Part shown: positions 8,882 to 18,376 of the stretch, piece after piece
Layout of the letters: each line of letters opens with the position of its first letter
How positions within the stretch are numbered: position 1 is the stretch's first letter
NCBI GenBank assembly: GCA_964419145.1
Contig: CAYQOM010000008.1
Span: 116,544-180,543 of the forward strand
DNA length: 64,000 nucleotides
Source: UBA2336 sp964419145
GTDB taxonomy: Bacteria > Bacteroidota > Bacteroidia > Cytophagales > Cyclobacteriaceae
Reading direction: 5' to 3'
Translations under genes and position numbers: made by a program
The notes under the pieces: model-generated
Seen by the model: the letters and a program-made list of their open reading frames with translations, nothing else
Database searches by the model: none
Told to the model about the DNA's origin: nothing

Positions 8882-10030
8882 CTATTGATTATTGTATACC
8901 TGTGTTTCGGGATGAAAGGTTCGCCAGCTGTGCCAAAATTCCTGGTAGGCTTTTATTGCTTCCAGGGTTGATCCAGCAGCATCTCTTCCTGAAAAGTCAT
9001 ACTGATTCGTGTTGCTGATCAACGAATCATTACGAGCAAAAAATGTCTCATCAAGTGAACTTCTGCGGAAAGCGTTAAAACTTTGTCCATCGGAAGAAAG
9101 GATAAGTACAATGGGAACAGAACCGATGCTGTCATGAATAAGGCGCTGGCGTTTCAGGTCATTCCAATCGTAGGCTTTAGTCTGCTCACCAACCTGAATG
9201 CCCACAACCCACGATTTGTCCTTCCATGAAAGTGAATCAGTTCCGGTTAGTTTACCCTTGCTTTTTCCTTGCTCAAATTTTCCGAGCGTATCGTATTTTG
9301 AAACAGAAGCCGTTTCAGCGGTCATCACTTTTCCAAACGGATAGAGAAAGAAGAACTTACCCAATGTAAGTTGTTGCGATTCCATTTCGGGTAACACGTG
9401 TCCTTTCAGTGGCCCGGTTACAGCTTCACCCGTTGCCTGACGCCACCAACTTTTGGTGGATGCATCTTCGAACATGGCATTGAAATGATCCATGCCTACC
9501 AGCCTGAAGAATTCGGGTTTGTTGTTAACCAGCGGTTCAAATATTCTGCCCGTGCGGCAAACACTGCAATAGGTTACCATGATCGCTTTACCTCTTATGG
9601 TATCGCGTACCTGGTGGTGGTAGACAATGTACCGCAAGGGATATGCCTTTGCCTCGTTATTCTGCGTGACAGCAATAACCACTGTGCTATCGCTCAGGGT
9701 GTTCTCCGCACGCGTATGAAAGGTGATGATTTCGGGTTGCAGAAACATGTGGTCGGCTGTCATCCGGAAGTTGAATAGGTAGGTGACAGCCAGGGCAACA
9801 ACCAGCACTAAACCCGGTAGCCACTTTTTTCTTGTTTGAAAGGCTTGAAGGCTCCCGATCAATGCAAGCAGTACGAAAGTAATCCTGAAATACCAACGGT
9901 AGGAGTAAAGAAAGTAGGCGAGGTCAATGGAATCCATTCGCTGGCTGCCCGGCATGGGCATGATGAAGTACACGTTGAGGATTTCAAAGAGGGCAAGTCC
10001 GATCAGACCGATGTAGAATAACTTTTGCAT
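8882..10030 (-). CDS. DUF3179 domain-containing membrane protein
   Basis: 382 residues. The N-terminal third holds about four hydrophobic helices (near residues 3-22, 50-65, 73-90 and others). The rest is a DUF3179 domain with the typical ITVTYCSVCRTG-type segment (here MVTYCSVCRTGRIFEP, two cysteines), followed by WWRQATGEAVTGPLKG. DUF3179 proteins have no assigned function; the CSVC pair suggests a metal- or redox-related role, which is only inference. The gene is followed by the zinc peptidase start 47 bases away on the same strand. Confidence 0.85.
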   Translation of the reverse strand: MQKLFYIGLIGLALFEILNVYFIMPMPGSQRMDSIDLAYFLYSYRWYFRITFVLLALIGSLQAFQTRKKWLPGLVLVVALAVTYLFNFRMTADHMFLQPEIITFHTRAENTLSDSTVVIAVTQNNEAKAYPLRYIVYHHQVRDTIRGKAIMVTYCSVCRTGRIFEPLVNNKPEFFRLVGMDHFNAMFEDASTKSWWRQATGEAVTGPLKGHVLPEMESQQLTLGKFFFLYPFGKVMTAETASVSKYDTLGKFEQGKSKGKLTGTDSLSWKDKSWVVGIQVGEQTKAYDWNDLKRQRLIHDSIGSVPIVLILSSDGQSFNAFRRSSLDETFFARNDSLISNTNQYDFSGRDAAGSTLEAIKAYQEFWHSWRTFHPETQVYNNQ

Positions 10031-10193
10031 GATAAACGAAAGATATATTATTTACCAATAAAGAAAACTTAGTAATAGCTTTTTGATTTCAAAGCAAAGA
10101 ATTTTGGGCTAGTGAGTTCAAATTTGAATGAGATGGGAACTATTTTGTCGTACAATCTGTTGCAAGGACATATCTAGGAAGATTTATATCGTA

Positions 10194-10373
10194 ATGTCCA
10201 GAAAAATTGAAAGAATTCTTAGTTCACCTTATGAAGACCAGTGGAGAGTAAAGTATACTGATGGCGAAGAGGGATTAGTCCCAGTTGATTGGGCAAAAGA
10301 TCATTTGACTAAAGAATTGAAAGTAAAGATGATTATCAATCAATATTTAAAAATTGCTAATTTTCATGATTAA
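10194..10373 (+). CDS. Small hypothetical protein (59 aa)
   Basis: The ATG at 10194 follows an AGGAAG-like purine stretch, a better start than the upstream frame extension. The product is 59 residues (MSRKIERILSSPYEDQW...), charged and without signal or membrane segments. Its YEDQWRVKYTDGEEG segment suggests a small beta-rich fold reminiscent of DUF2442-like proteins, but I do not recognise it. It overlaps the next small gene by 8 bases. The region is more AT-rich than its neighbours. Confidence 0.5.
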   Translation: MSRKIERILSSPYEDQWRVKYTDGEEGLVPVDWAKDHLTKELKVKMIINQYLKIANFHD

Positions 10374-10578
10374 CTATACATATAGTGAAGGGATGGTTTT
10401 AAGTTACAATACGTCTTTGCGTAGACAAGAATCAACCCCATATGACCAATCACCAGTTATGATTCAACAAGAATTTAGATTACTACATCAAGAATTCAGA
10501 GGAAAACAAAAGGAAGCTAAAGTGCTTGAGATTCTGAGGGATTATAAATACCGTGCCTCTAAAACTACTAACAACTAG
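10366..10578 (+). CDS. Small hypothetical protein (70 aa)
   Basis: The ATG at 10366 lies inside the last codons of the preceding small gene, which suggests translational coupling. The product (MINYTYSEG...) is mostly helical, rich in Gln, Glu, Lys and Arg in its second half, with no signal peptide. No family was recognised. Toxin-antitoxin pairs can have this layout, but nothing in the sequence identifies either protein as such. Confidence 0.4.
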   Translation: MINYTYSEGMVLSYNTSLRRQESTPYDQSPVMIQQEFRLLHQEFRGKQKEAKVLEILRDYKYRASKTTNN

Positions 10579-10626
10579 TTTCCTGATTTTCCTTGTTCCT
10601 GGCTTACTATCGATTTCTATTTGTAA

Positions 10627-11997
10627 TCACTTCCCGATACAAAACTTACTGAAAATATTATCGAGTAAGTCTTCCGTGGTAATGGTGCCCGTAATTTCTC
10701 CAAGATAATGCAACGCTTGCCGGATGTCCATGGCCAGAAAATCTCCGGTGATGCCGGAAGTTAATCCATCTAATACGCGCTGTAACGAATCAAAAGTCTG
10801 TGTGAGGTTTTGGTAATGGCGCAGGTTGGTGACCATTACATCGCCTTGTTTTACGTTTTTGATGTGAAAGTCAGCAAGGATTTTATCCTTGAGTTCCTGT
10901 ATGTTTTTCTTCTGTGCGGCTGATATAAATATAAAGTCCCGATCCTGAAGTTTTTTCAACAACTCCGGATTGGCCTTGTCCAGTTTGTTGCCAACCTTAA
11001 GGTGGGGGATACCCAATGCCTTCAGGTGTGCTTCTTCCTGCTCAATTTCTTCCCATGTTGTATCGGAAAGGTCGAACAGGTAAATGATGAGCGCAGCGCG
11101 TTTCATGTGTTCGCGTGTGCGTTGAACGCCAAGGGCTTCAATCACGTCATCGGTTTCGCGAAGGCCGGCTGTATCAATAAACCGGAAATTGATTCCACCC
11201 AATACCATTTCATCTTCAACGGTGTCGCGTGTTGTACCGGCTATCTCTGAAACGATGGCGCGTTCTTCATTCAACAGTGTATTCAATAGGGTCGATTTTC
11301 CTGCGTTTGGTTTTCCGGCAATTACAGTGGGCACGCCATTCTTAATTACATTCCCTGCATCGAATGAATCGATCAAGACCCGCAGGTAGGATTGAATTTT
11401 TACAATCAGGTTGCGCAAATCATCACGTTTGGCAAACTCCACATCTTCTTCACCAAAATCCAGTTCCAATTCGATCAGTGATGCGAAGTGTATTAACTCT
11501 TCCCGTAAGTGATTGATTTCTTTTGAGAACCCTCCACGCATTTGGTTGATTGCCGCCTGCCGGGCATTGTCGGTTTCTGCATGAATGATGTCGGCAATGG
11601 CTTCGGCCTGCGTGAGATCAATGCGTCCATTTAAAAATGCGCGCCTGGTAAATTCACCCGGTTCAGCCAGTCGTGCGCCTGACTTTATTAAAACTTTTAT
11701 TAGTTCTTTCACCACTACGGGTGATCCGTGACAGGAAATTTCGGCAATGTTTTCGCGTGTAAATGATTTTGGTTCTTTAAACAAGGTCACGACCACCTCA
11801 TCAATAACCCGTTCACCATCCGCGATAGCGCCATAGTGTGCGGTTTGGGTAGCTTGTTTTTCCAGATCCTTACCTTGAAAGACTTTGTTCACGATTTTGA
11901 TTGCATCCGTACCGGAAAGTCTGATTACTGCAAGTGCACTTATGCCTTGTGCAGTGGCCAAAGCTACGATGGTGTCAGAAAAGTTATTTGCAGTCAT
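10627..11997 (-). CDS. mnmE: tRNA uridine-5-carboxymethylaminomethyl(34) synthesis GTPase MnmE
   Basis: 456 residues, the normal MnmE length. It has the N-terminal folate-binding domain starting DTIVALATAQG, a helical domain, an inserted G domain with G1 GKPNAGKS (near residue 227), G3 DTAGLRETDD and G4 NKLD, and the invariant C-terminal CIGK. With MnmG it installs the cmnm5 modification on wobble uridine of several tRNAs, using a K+-dependent GTPase cycle in the cytoplasm. It lies 78 bases downstream of the GH17 gene on the same strand with no obvious terminator between, so read-through from the glucan locus is possible. Confidence 0.97.
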   Translation of the reverse strand: MTANNFSDTIVALATAQGISALAVIRLSGTDAIKIVNKVFQGKDLEKQATQTAHYGAIADGERVIDEVVVTLFKEPKSFTRENIAEISCHGSPVVVKELIKVLIKSGARLAEPGEFTRRAFLNGRIDLTQAEAIADIIHAETDNARQAAINQMRGGFSKEINHLREELIHFASLIELELDFGEEDVEFAKRDDLRNLIVKIQSYLRVLIDSFDAGNVIKNGVPTVIAGKPNAGKSTLLNTLLNEERAIVSEIAGTTRDTVEDEMVLGGINFRFIDTAGLRETDDVIEALGVQRTREHMKRAALIIYLFDLSDTTWEEIEQEEAHLKALGIPHLKVGNKLDKANPELLKKLQDRDFIFISAAQKKNIQELKDKILADFHIKNVKQGDVMVTNLRHYQNLTQTFDSLQRVLDGLTSGITGDFLAMDIRQALHYLGEITGTITTEDLLDNIFSKFCIGK

Positions 11998-12075
11998 GAA
12001 TGGCCTGCAAGTTATTAAATGTTTTCACATGCAATCAGGGGGTAACGCATTCGGAAAATGTAAAGGCCTCGGCCG

Positions 12076-12960
12076 CTAGAATTTCAACTTTTCGTCCTTG
12101 TCCCATACTCCCCAATATGCTCCAACGTCTCCTTCGGCACCTACTTTCCACGATTCATCAAAAGAAGAAAAATAAAACATTTCAATATCTTCTTCCGCGG
12201 ACCAATTTTGAACATTAACAAAGTACTTCATAAAATTCTCCGCTGAGGGTTGAGCGCCATGCAGGTTAGTACCCTGGCTAGGCCATCCGGTTTCTGAAAT
12301 GATCACTCTTTTTCCATTGGCGGCCTTTTTGGCCTTGTTGTACATGTCCTTGATATACAATAACGAGTAGTCGCAGTGACAGCCTTCCCAATAGGGGTAG
12401 CAATTGGCCAATACTACATCGCATGCTTCCGTAATCCTTGGGCGATGGGCAAATTCATAATAGGCATCAACATAGCCTACCGGGATAGTGGGGATTGCCT
12501 TTTTAACATAGTAGATATGTTCTAAAAGTTCTGCTTCAGTGAGGTCTTTTCGATACATAACTTCGTTACCTACAGCTGCAATGTCGACATAACCTTCGAG
12601 GGCCAATTCAATTAGTTTTTCGATCTCTCGTTTGTTGATGGCTGCATCTTTTCCTTGCCAGGCGCCTACCATTGTCTTTAGTCCATGCTGTTTGGCAATT
12701 GCCGGAATTCGTTCATTGCCATCCGTACAACTAAATGACCTGATCCATTTTGTATATGGCTTTATGATCTCCATTCTTCGGTTGATCTGTTGTGCTGTAA
12801 CCTCGTCACCGGGTGTTTGTCCTTCTTCATAAGGGCTAAAGCACAACCCGTGCATGCCATTGTTTAGTACTTCCTGATAAATTGATTTAATTTCCTGCAG
12901 ACTTTTTCCAGTCCAGTCAAAAGAAGCGAGCGATAAATATTTTCCGATTTTGGACGACAT
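12076..12960 (-). CDS. Cytosolic GH17 beta-1,3-glucanase/transglycosylase
   Basis: 294 residues with no signal peptide. GH17 landmarks are the acid/base Glu in AAVGNEVMYR and the nucleophile Glu in ISETGWPSQG, plus the barrel strand FYFSSFDESWK. GH17 retaining enzymes cut or transfer beta-1,3-glucan chains. It starts 2 bases after the stop of the MFS-GH17 fusion gene and is strongly similar to that protein's C-terminal domain (both have HGLCFSPYEEGQ and RRMEII.PYT.W.RSFSCT), so the two are tandem paralogues. Lack of an export signal suggests that it acts on imported oligosaccharides in the cytoplasm. Confidence 0.88.
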   Translation of the reverse strand: MSSKIGKYLSLASFDWTGKSLQEIKSIYQEVLNNGMHGLCFSPYEEGQTPGDEVTAQQINRRMEIIKPYTKWIRSFSCTDGNERIPAIAKQHGLKTMVGAWQGKDAAINKREIEKLIELALEGYVDIAAVGNEVMYRKDLTEAELLEHIYYVKKAIPTIPVGYVDAYYEFAHRPRITEACDVVLANCYPYWEGCHCDYSLLYIKDMYNKAKKAANGKRVIISETGWPSQGTNLHGAQPSAENFMKYFVNVQNWSAEEDIEMFYFSSFDESWKVGAEGDVGAYWGVWDKDEKLKF

Positions 12961-12962
12961 AG

Positions 12963-15317
12963 TTATGCGTATTTTGATTTTTCATTTTTATCCCAAATGC
13001 CCCAACGCTGGCCTACATCACCTTCGTGATGTACTTTCCAGCTTTCATCAAACGATGAGAAGTAGAACAATTCAATGTTGTGTTTTTTCCTCCAGTTGTC
13101 CACATTAATAAAGTATTTCATGGCGTTGACAGGAGAGGGGATGGCATTCATGGTTTTATCACCACCATCAGGCCATCCTGTTTCTGTTACTATTATTTTC
13201 TTGCCTTTTGATACACGCTTAACGGATGCATACATCTCATGCAGATAGTAAGATGATTGTTCAACGGAGCATCCTTCCCAAAACGGATAGCAGTTAATCA
13301 ACAATACATCGCAAGCCTCAACCAAATCGGGATAATTTGTGAATTGATAATAGGTATCCACGCATCCTACCGGAACATCAGGCACTGCTTCCTTGAATCT
13401 TTTGATGTATCCGATCACTTCATCTTTTGTTAATTCCCCGCGTAGCAGAACTTCATTTCCAATGCCCGCTATTCCTACCAAGCCTTTTTTGGACAGGTCA
13501 ATGAGTTTGGCCAGTTCCTGTTCATTGCGTTCCATATCTGGCCCAATCCATGCTCCAACTAACGTATTGAGTTTCCTTTCCTGTGCTACTTGCGGTATGA
13601 ATTCGTTACCCTTTGTACACGAGAAGGATCGAACCCATGATGTATACGGTGCAATAATTTCCATACGCCTGCGTATCTGGGCCTCGGTCAGCTGATCGCT
13701 AACATCCTGACCTTCTTCATAAGGGCTAAAGCACAGCCCGTGAAGTTGGTTGTTCAGTGAGGTGATGAACAGTTGCCGGATTTCCTTTTCACTCCGTGAA
13801 GAGAAGTCTGTGTCGGTTTCAAATGGAATGTTGAAATTTAAACTTTCAGCGGCAACAAGCCTTGCGCTTTGCGCATAGGGAGAAGATGTTTTTAGACCAG
13901 CCGCTTTACGTCTGTCAAGTTCTGCCCTGGTTTTATTTGCACGTTCTTCTGTTACGTCATAGTTACGCATAACAAACATGGCCAGGAGGGTGCCAAAAAT
14001 GGGAAGGCCTGAGAAAAAGGCCCGCAATCCGTTTATTGCACCTTCTGGTTGGGTTTCAGCACCTGAGACAAAACCGACAGAGCTCATGATTACACCACTT
14101 AGTCCACCGGCAATGGCAAAACCAAATTTTACCATCCACCAATAAATGGCGCCAAAGGTTCCTTCTCTTCGCAGGCCTGTGTTTATTTCATCCATGTCAA
14201 TCACATCAGCTGTCATCGACATCATCAAAACAAAAAGACTTCCAATACCAAAGGAGAAGAATGGTAAAGCAAAAATGAACATGTACGGTTTTCCAGGAAT
14301 AAAGAGAAACCACAGCATGATGTAGCCGATGATGGATATTCCTTGAGAAGCTATAAAAGCTTTCTTTTTACCAAGAATTTTTGATAGTCGGGTAACGATT
14401 GGAATGACAAGAAACGTAGTGCCAAGGGCGCCCAAGCTTCCAAAAAGGGTGGGCCAAATGCCAGCAGCCCCAGCATCACCATTAAAAAGTTGGTATACGA
14501 TTATAAAGAATGAAAATGAAGCAACCGTATTAAAGGCATTGAAAACCAAGAATGTGGCAATGCAAAGCTGTCTGAAAGGCTTTATCGCAAAAGCTTCTTT
14601 AAAACCCAGAATTATTTTTTTCAAACTTCCTCCAATGGTTGAGAGGCTGAGCGGTGAATAATTTTCGTGGAGTGTTGACTTACTTTTAATAAATACGGCC
14701 GGAACCATAGCGCACAGCATTAAAATTAATCCCACCCACACGGCCAGTGTTCGGGTAGCTACATCAGCAGATTCAAATAGTGTATTATCATACATGATGA
14801 CCCAAAACCAAGGGGCAATCACCCAGGCCCATTGGCCTATCCATTGTGCTACCGCCATGATGCTTGTGCGCTCGTGAAAGTCATTGCTCATTTCGTAGCC
14901 CATCGCCACGTAAGGAACACCGAATAGGGTAAGGCCAAGATAGAATATGAATGCCCATATCATGAAAAAGATAAAGTTGTACTCAACACCATCATTCCGA
15001 TCCAATTGCCACATGATGATGAAGGCGAGCCCCATGAGGATTGATCCCCAGAATACGTATTGTCTTCGTCTGCCCCATTTGGATTTGGTGTTGTCAGAAA
15101 TGTATCCCATTACGGGATCTGTAAACGCATCAAATATTCTGGGGAAAAAGTAGATCGTTCCCCACATCCAACCGGGAAAACCTAAGTCCTGAACCAATAC
15201 GACCATGAAAATTCCCAGCACAGCAGGAAACATCTGATTGGCCAGCATGCCAACACCAAAGGCAACTTTTTGACCGAATGGAACTTTTAGTTGCGAAGTA
15301 AGAAGGGGGTTGCTCAT
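12963..15317 (-). CDS. MFS (GPH-family) sugar transporter fused to a GH17 domain
   Basis: 784 residues. Residues 1 to about 470 form a 12-helix GPH/MelB-like cation symporter, with the family signature FDAFTDPVMGYISD followed by KWGRRRQY near residue 65-90. A short polar linker (about 471-500) leads into a complete GH17 domain (about 500-784) with GIGNEVLLRG and VTETGWPDGG as the two catalytic Glu segments. MelB-type carriers have both ends in the cytoplasm, so the GH17 domain should face inward and receive the transported sugar. The gene follows the GH17 lipoprotein gene by 31 bases. The frame is continuous with no sign of a sequencing fusion. Confidence 0.9.
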   Translation of the reverse strand: MSNPLLTSQLKVPFGQKVAFGVGMLANQMFPAVLGIFMVVLVQDLGFPGWMWGTIYFFPRIFDAFTDPVMGYISDNTKSKWGRRRQYVFWGSILMGLAFIIMWQLDRNDGVEYNFIFFMIWAFIFYLGLTLFGVPYVAMGYEMSNDFHERTSIMAVAQWIGQWAWVIAPWFWVIMYDNTLFESADVATRTLAVWVGLILMLCAMVPAVFIKSKSTLHENYSPLSLSTIGGSLKKIILGFKEAFAIKPFRQLCIATFLVFNAFNTVASFSFFIIVYQLFNGDAGAAGIWPTLFGSLGALGTTFLVIPIVTRLSKILGKKKAFIASQGISIIGYIMLWFLFIPGKPYMFIFALPFFSFGIGSLFVLMMSMTADVIDMDEINTGLRREGTFGAIYWWMVKFGFAIAGGLSGVIMSSVGFVSGAETQPEGAINGLRAFFSGLPIFGTLLAMFVMRNYDVTEERANKTRAELDRRKAAGLKTSSPYAQSARLVAAESLNFNIPFETDTDFSSRSEKEIRQLFITSLNNQLHGLCFSPYEEGQDVSDQLTEAQIRRRMEIIAPYTSWVRSFSCTKGNEFIPQVAQERKLNTLVGAWIGPDMERNEQELAKLIDLSKKGLVGIAGIGNEVLLRGELTKDEVIGYIKRFKEAVPDVPVGCVDTYYQFTNYPDLVEACDVLLINCYPFWEGCSVEQSSYYLHEMYASVKRVSKGKKIIVTETGWPDGGDKTMNAIPSPVNAMKYFINVDNWRKKHNIELFYFSSFDESWKVHHEGDVGQRWGIWDKNEKSKYA

Positions 15318-15348
15318 GGTCGGTTAGGTTTGCGTTGAAATGAATTGA

Positions 15349-16617
15349 TTATTCAGTGGGTGGAGCCTGGACAACTTGAAGTAAAGACTTTTTATTTCCA
15401 TTAAATGATTTTGTTATCGGGTTGCCATCACGCGCGAGGCCATCGAATACTTTTTCATCAACCAGATCCCATAGTGGATATTTTGCTTTCCCATCCAGTG
15501 TGAATAAACCAAAATGATTTTCAGAGCCGTTCGGATTAGCTGCATCCTTCCATTGCTCATCAAACGCCTCGAAGTAAAAGCAAGTAATACCTGCCTTGTT
15601 CGTCCAATCACGAATATGTTTGTAGTACAAGCCTTGCTTGTACTCATCCGTGGCCCGAGATCCCTCCGCCCCATAAAAACCATCGGAGGAGGTGGCCCAA
15701 CCTGTTTCGCCAATATGAACAGGTTTATCAATGCCCAAACTTTTCAAGTAGTTGACTACGGAATCATATTGTGACTTTGCAAATTTTTGTGCGCGCAGCA
15801 TAGCCGCATTTATCTTTTCTATTTCGGAAAGATGTTGCTCATTTTTTGGTACGCGCCAAAAGGCAGGATTATAGTGCGTGTTGTGATAGGGATAGGTATG
15901 CATTGAAATATAATCCACAGCCTTGATCAGGTTTTCCAAATCTTTGGTGTGATAGCTTGCATCTCCGCCACCCCAGGAGGCAAAGTCATCGGAGCTGGTA
16001 ATCCATACATCCTTATTGAGTTTGCCTTCGCTTTTTAATTGTTGTGCATGGGTAACCCACTTCAGGATCACGGAAGGTTGCACGTAGTAACTTTCGGCCC
16101 ATTTTACCATGGCTTCGTTACCTACAGCCAGGATTTTTATTATATCCGGATATTGATTGGCAAGGGCTACTGCGGTTGCCATTTCCTTTTCGTTTCTTTC
16201 ACTTTCGGCAAAGTGATCGGGTGCTTGATCTGTCCATGCATTTTTGCAGTCAATCCAGGCACCCAACATCACATACATTTCAAAAGAGGAATCTGCTGTT
16301 GTTAATTCATGAATGGCGCGAACGACATTGGAAGCATGGGGCAGGTGCACGTTGTAAGTCCTGACAATCCGAATGCCCACCGCATGTAGAATTTTCAAGT
16401 CCTCCTTGAGTTGTTCAATAGTAGGCTGAACTTCACGGGTCTTTTCTCTGTAGCCGCCAAAGGAAATGGCCTGGTAGTATGGGTTACCCAGAATATCTTT
16501 TGCTGTTACGTTGGATTTTGTTCTCTCATTCATCGCTGTATCTGGTTTACGCTGAACACATGATTGTCCTGCAATCATCAATAGGCAAATAGCCGCTATG
16601 TTCCATATCACTTTCAT
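15349..16617 (-). CDS. Exported GH17-type beta-1,3-glucanase lipoprotein
   Basis: 422 residues. A hydrophobic N-terminus ends at Cys20 (MIAGQSC), fitting a Bacteroidota lipoprotein signal. The GH17-like barrel shows LAVGNEAMVKW (acid/base) and HIGETGWATSSDG (nucleophile), then CFYFEAFDEQWK. It is a longer and more divergent GH17 than the two cytosolic copies in this locus. Its start overlaps the GH3 stop by 4 bases (ATGA), indicating translational coupling. The likely role is cutting beta-1,3-glucan oligosaccharides in the periplasm or at the outer membrane before uptake. Confidence 0.87.
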   Translation of the reverse strand: MKVIWNIAAICLLMIAGQSCVQRKPDTAMNERTKSNVTAKDILGNPYYQAISFGGYREKTREVQPTIEQLKEDLKILHAVGIRIVRTYNVHLPHASNVVRAIHELTTADSSFEMYVMLGAWIDCKNAWTDQAPDHFAESERNEKEMATAVALANQYPDIIKILAVGNEAMVKWAESYYVQPSVILKWVTHAQQLKSEGKLNKDVWITSSDDFASWGGGDASYHTKDLENLIKAVDYISMHTYPYHNTHYNPAFWRVPKNEQHLSEIEKINAAMLRAQKFAKSQYDSVVNYLKSLGIDKPVHIGETGWATSSDGFYGAEGSRATDEYKQGLYYKHIRDWTNKAGITCFYFEAFDEQWKDAANPNGSENHFGLFTLDGKAKYPLWDLVDEKVFDGLARDGNPITKSFNGNKKSLLQVVQAPPTE

Positions 16618-18365
16618 GATTTTAAATTGACTGTGTTGGTTTGGTTATAGGTCAAGCCAAAACTCAATGGAAATAGGGGCTCAATGGAATCGTCCCAGAA
16701 GTTGGGTCCATATTTTCCACTAAAGTCTTCTTCTGATTTCGGCCACGCATGCGGAAGTTTTCCTTTGAAAGTATAATTGCCAAACAATACCTCTGCCACG
16801 CCAAGACCTTCCGATCCTGGGAGCCATGCAGCAACGAAGGCATCTGCCTGCTCAATTTGCTTGGTTACGACCAATGCTCTGCCGGAGATCAACACTACCA
16901 CGACTTTCATCCCTTTTTGTTGGTAGGTTTCGATATAACGCTGATGTGTTTCGCTTAACGTAAGTTGACAAGTGCTTAGCTCATGGCCGATATCACCAAA
17001 GAATTCTGCGTACGGTTTTTCACCCACAACAATTACAGCAACATCGCCATCCTGATTACCTGTTCCATCTGCATCGTATACCACTTCTCCCTGCGAAAGC
17101 TGTTGTATGCCTTCCAGAATTGTAGTGGCTCCTGCATAATTTTCGGTAGTGCCCTGCCAGTTTACCGTCCAGCCTCCCGACTGTAATCCTGAATTGTTGG
17201 CAAACTCTCCAACCACTACAATTTTTGAATTTTTATTTAATGGAAGTGCAGCTTTTATATTTTTGAGCAGTACCAGAGATTCTCTCACTGCCTGTCGGGC
17301 AACAGTACGGTGTGGAACACATCCGATCAACGGTATCAATGATGCATCAGCAAATGGATTTTCAAATAATCCCATCCTGAATTTCTGCCGAAGAATTCTC
17401 TTTACTGCATCATTAATTCGTTCTTCAGGTACACTTCCATCTGTAACAGCATTTCTCAGTCCTTCCTGAAAGCCGTTTAGGTCGCCATCAACCGCCATCA
17501 CCATATCGATGCCGGCATTTATGATATCAATTCCACCAAATCTTGAATACGCTTTCCAGTCGGATACCACAATGCCTTCGAACTTTAAAGTGCCTTTGAG
17601 TAATCCGGTTATAAGGTCGTGGTGGGCATGCATGGATTTTCCATCCATCGAATTGAATGAGGCCATAATGGAACCAACGCCTGCCTTGATTGCCTCTTCA
17701 TAAGGTGGGAGCAAGCGTTCAAGCACCTGTTGAATTGTGAGTGATGTATTGCCACCTTCAACACCAAAGTCAGTTGCACCATCTCCAATAAAATGCTTTG
17801 CAGTAGCCAATACGTTGTGTTGGGCGAAGTTTCCCTGATGACCTTCGACAGATACTTTTGTAAGTTGTGCAGTAAGTTTTGTGTCTTCTGAAAAGGCCTC
17901 ATATACGCGTCCCCATTTTTCATTGAAGGGTATAGCCACGCAAGGCGAGAAGACCCAATTGAATCCTGTGGCGCGCGCCTCCAGTGCGGTAATGGATGCT
18001 GCTTGTTGAGCCAGTTCGGGATTGCGTGCTGCAGCTATTCCAATGTTGTGTGGGAAGATGGTTGCCCCTTCGAATGTGTTTTGTCCGTGCACGGCATCCA
18101 CGCCAAACAAAAGCGGAATACCCAATCGTGTTGAAAGTGCCCTTTTTTGCAGCGCATCAAATCGCAGTTGCCACTCCTGGGCGGTTGAGCCGGGTACGGG
18201 CCCTTGCGTGTGAATAACGGAACCAATAAAACGATTTTCAATGTCATCATCGGTAATGTCATCGAAATGCCTGACCTGCGTCATCTGACCAATCTTTTCA
18301 TCAAGGGTCATGGTGCTCAGTAGTGCATCTATTCTTTTTTCGATATGCGAATTATTTTCTTTCAT
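16614..18365 (-). CDS. GH3 beta-glucosidase, cytosolic
   Basis: About 583 residues from the ATG at 18365; the extended frame begins with a GTG overlapping the previous stop. The two GH3 domains are present: the barrel with GVDAVHGQNTFEGATIFPHN and the nucleophile Asp in VVSDWKAYS (near residue 270), and the C-terminal alpha/beta sandwich with VVVGEKPYAEFFGD. No signal peptide is seen, unlike most Bacteroidota GH3 enzymes, so it probably works in the cytoplasm, releasing glucose from short beta-glucans. It begins 11 bases after the large phosphorylase-like gene. Confidence 0.93.
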   Translation of the reverse strand: MKENNSHIEKRIDALLSTMTLDEKIGQMTQVRHFDDITDDDIENRFIGSVIHTQGPVPGSTAQEWQLRFDALQKRALSTRLGIPLLFGVDAVHGQNTFEGATIFPHNIGIAAARNPELAQQAASITALEARATGFNWVFSPCVAIPFNEKWGRVYEAFSEDTKLTAQLTKVSVEGHQGNFAQHNVLATAKHFIGDGATDFGVEGGNTSLTIQQVLERLLPPYEEAIKAGVGSIMASFNSMDGKSMHAHHDLITGLLKGTLKFEGIVVSDWKAYSRFGGIDIINAGIDMVMAVDGDLNGFQEGLRNAVTDGSVPEERINDAVKRILRQKFRMGLFENPFADASLIPLIGCVPHRTVARQAVRESLVLLKNIKAALPLNKNSKIVVVGEFANNSGLQSGGWTVNWQGTTENYAGATTILEGIQQLSQGEVVYDADGTGNQDGDVAVIVVGEKPYAEFFGDIGHELSTCQLTLSETHQRYIETYQQKGMKVVVVLISGRALVVTKQIEQADAFVAAWLPGSEGLGVAEVLFGNYTFKGKLPHAWPKSEEDFSGKYGPNFWDDSIEPLFPLSFGLTYNQTNTVNLKS

Positions 18366-18376
18366 GGAATAATGAA

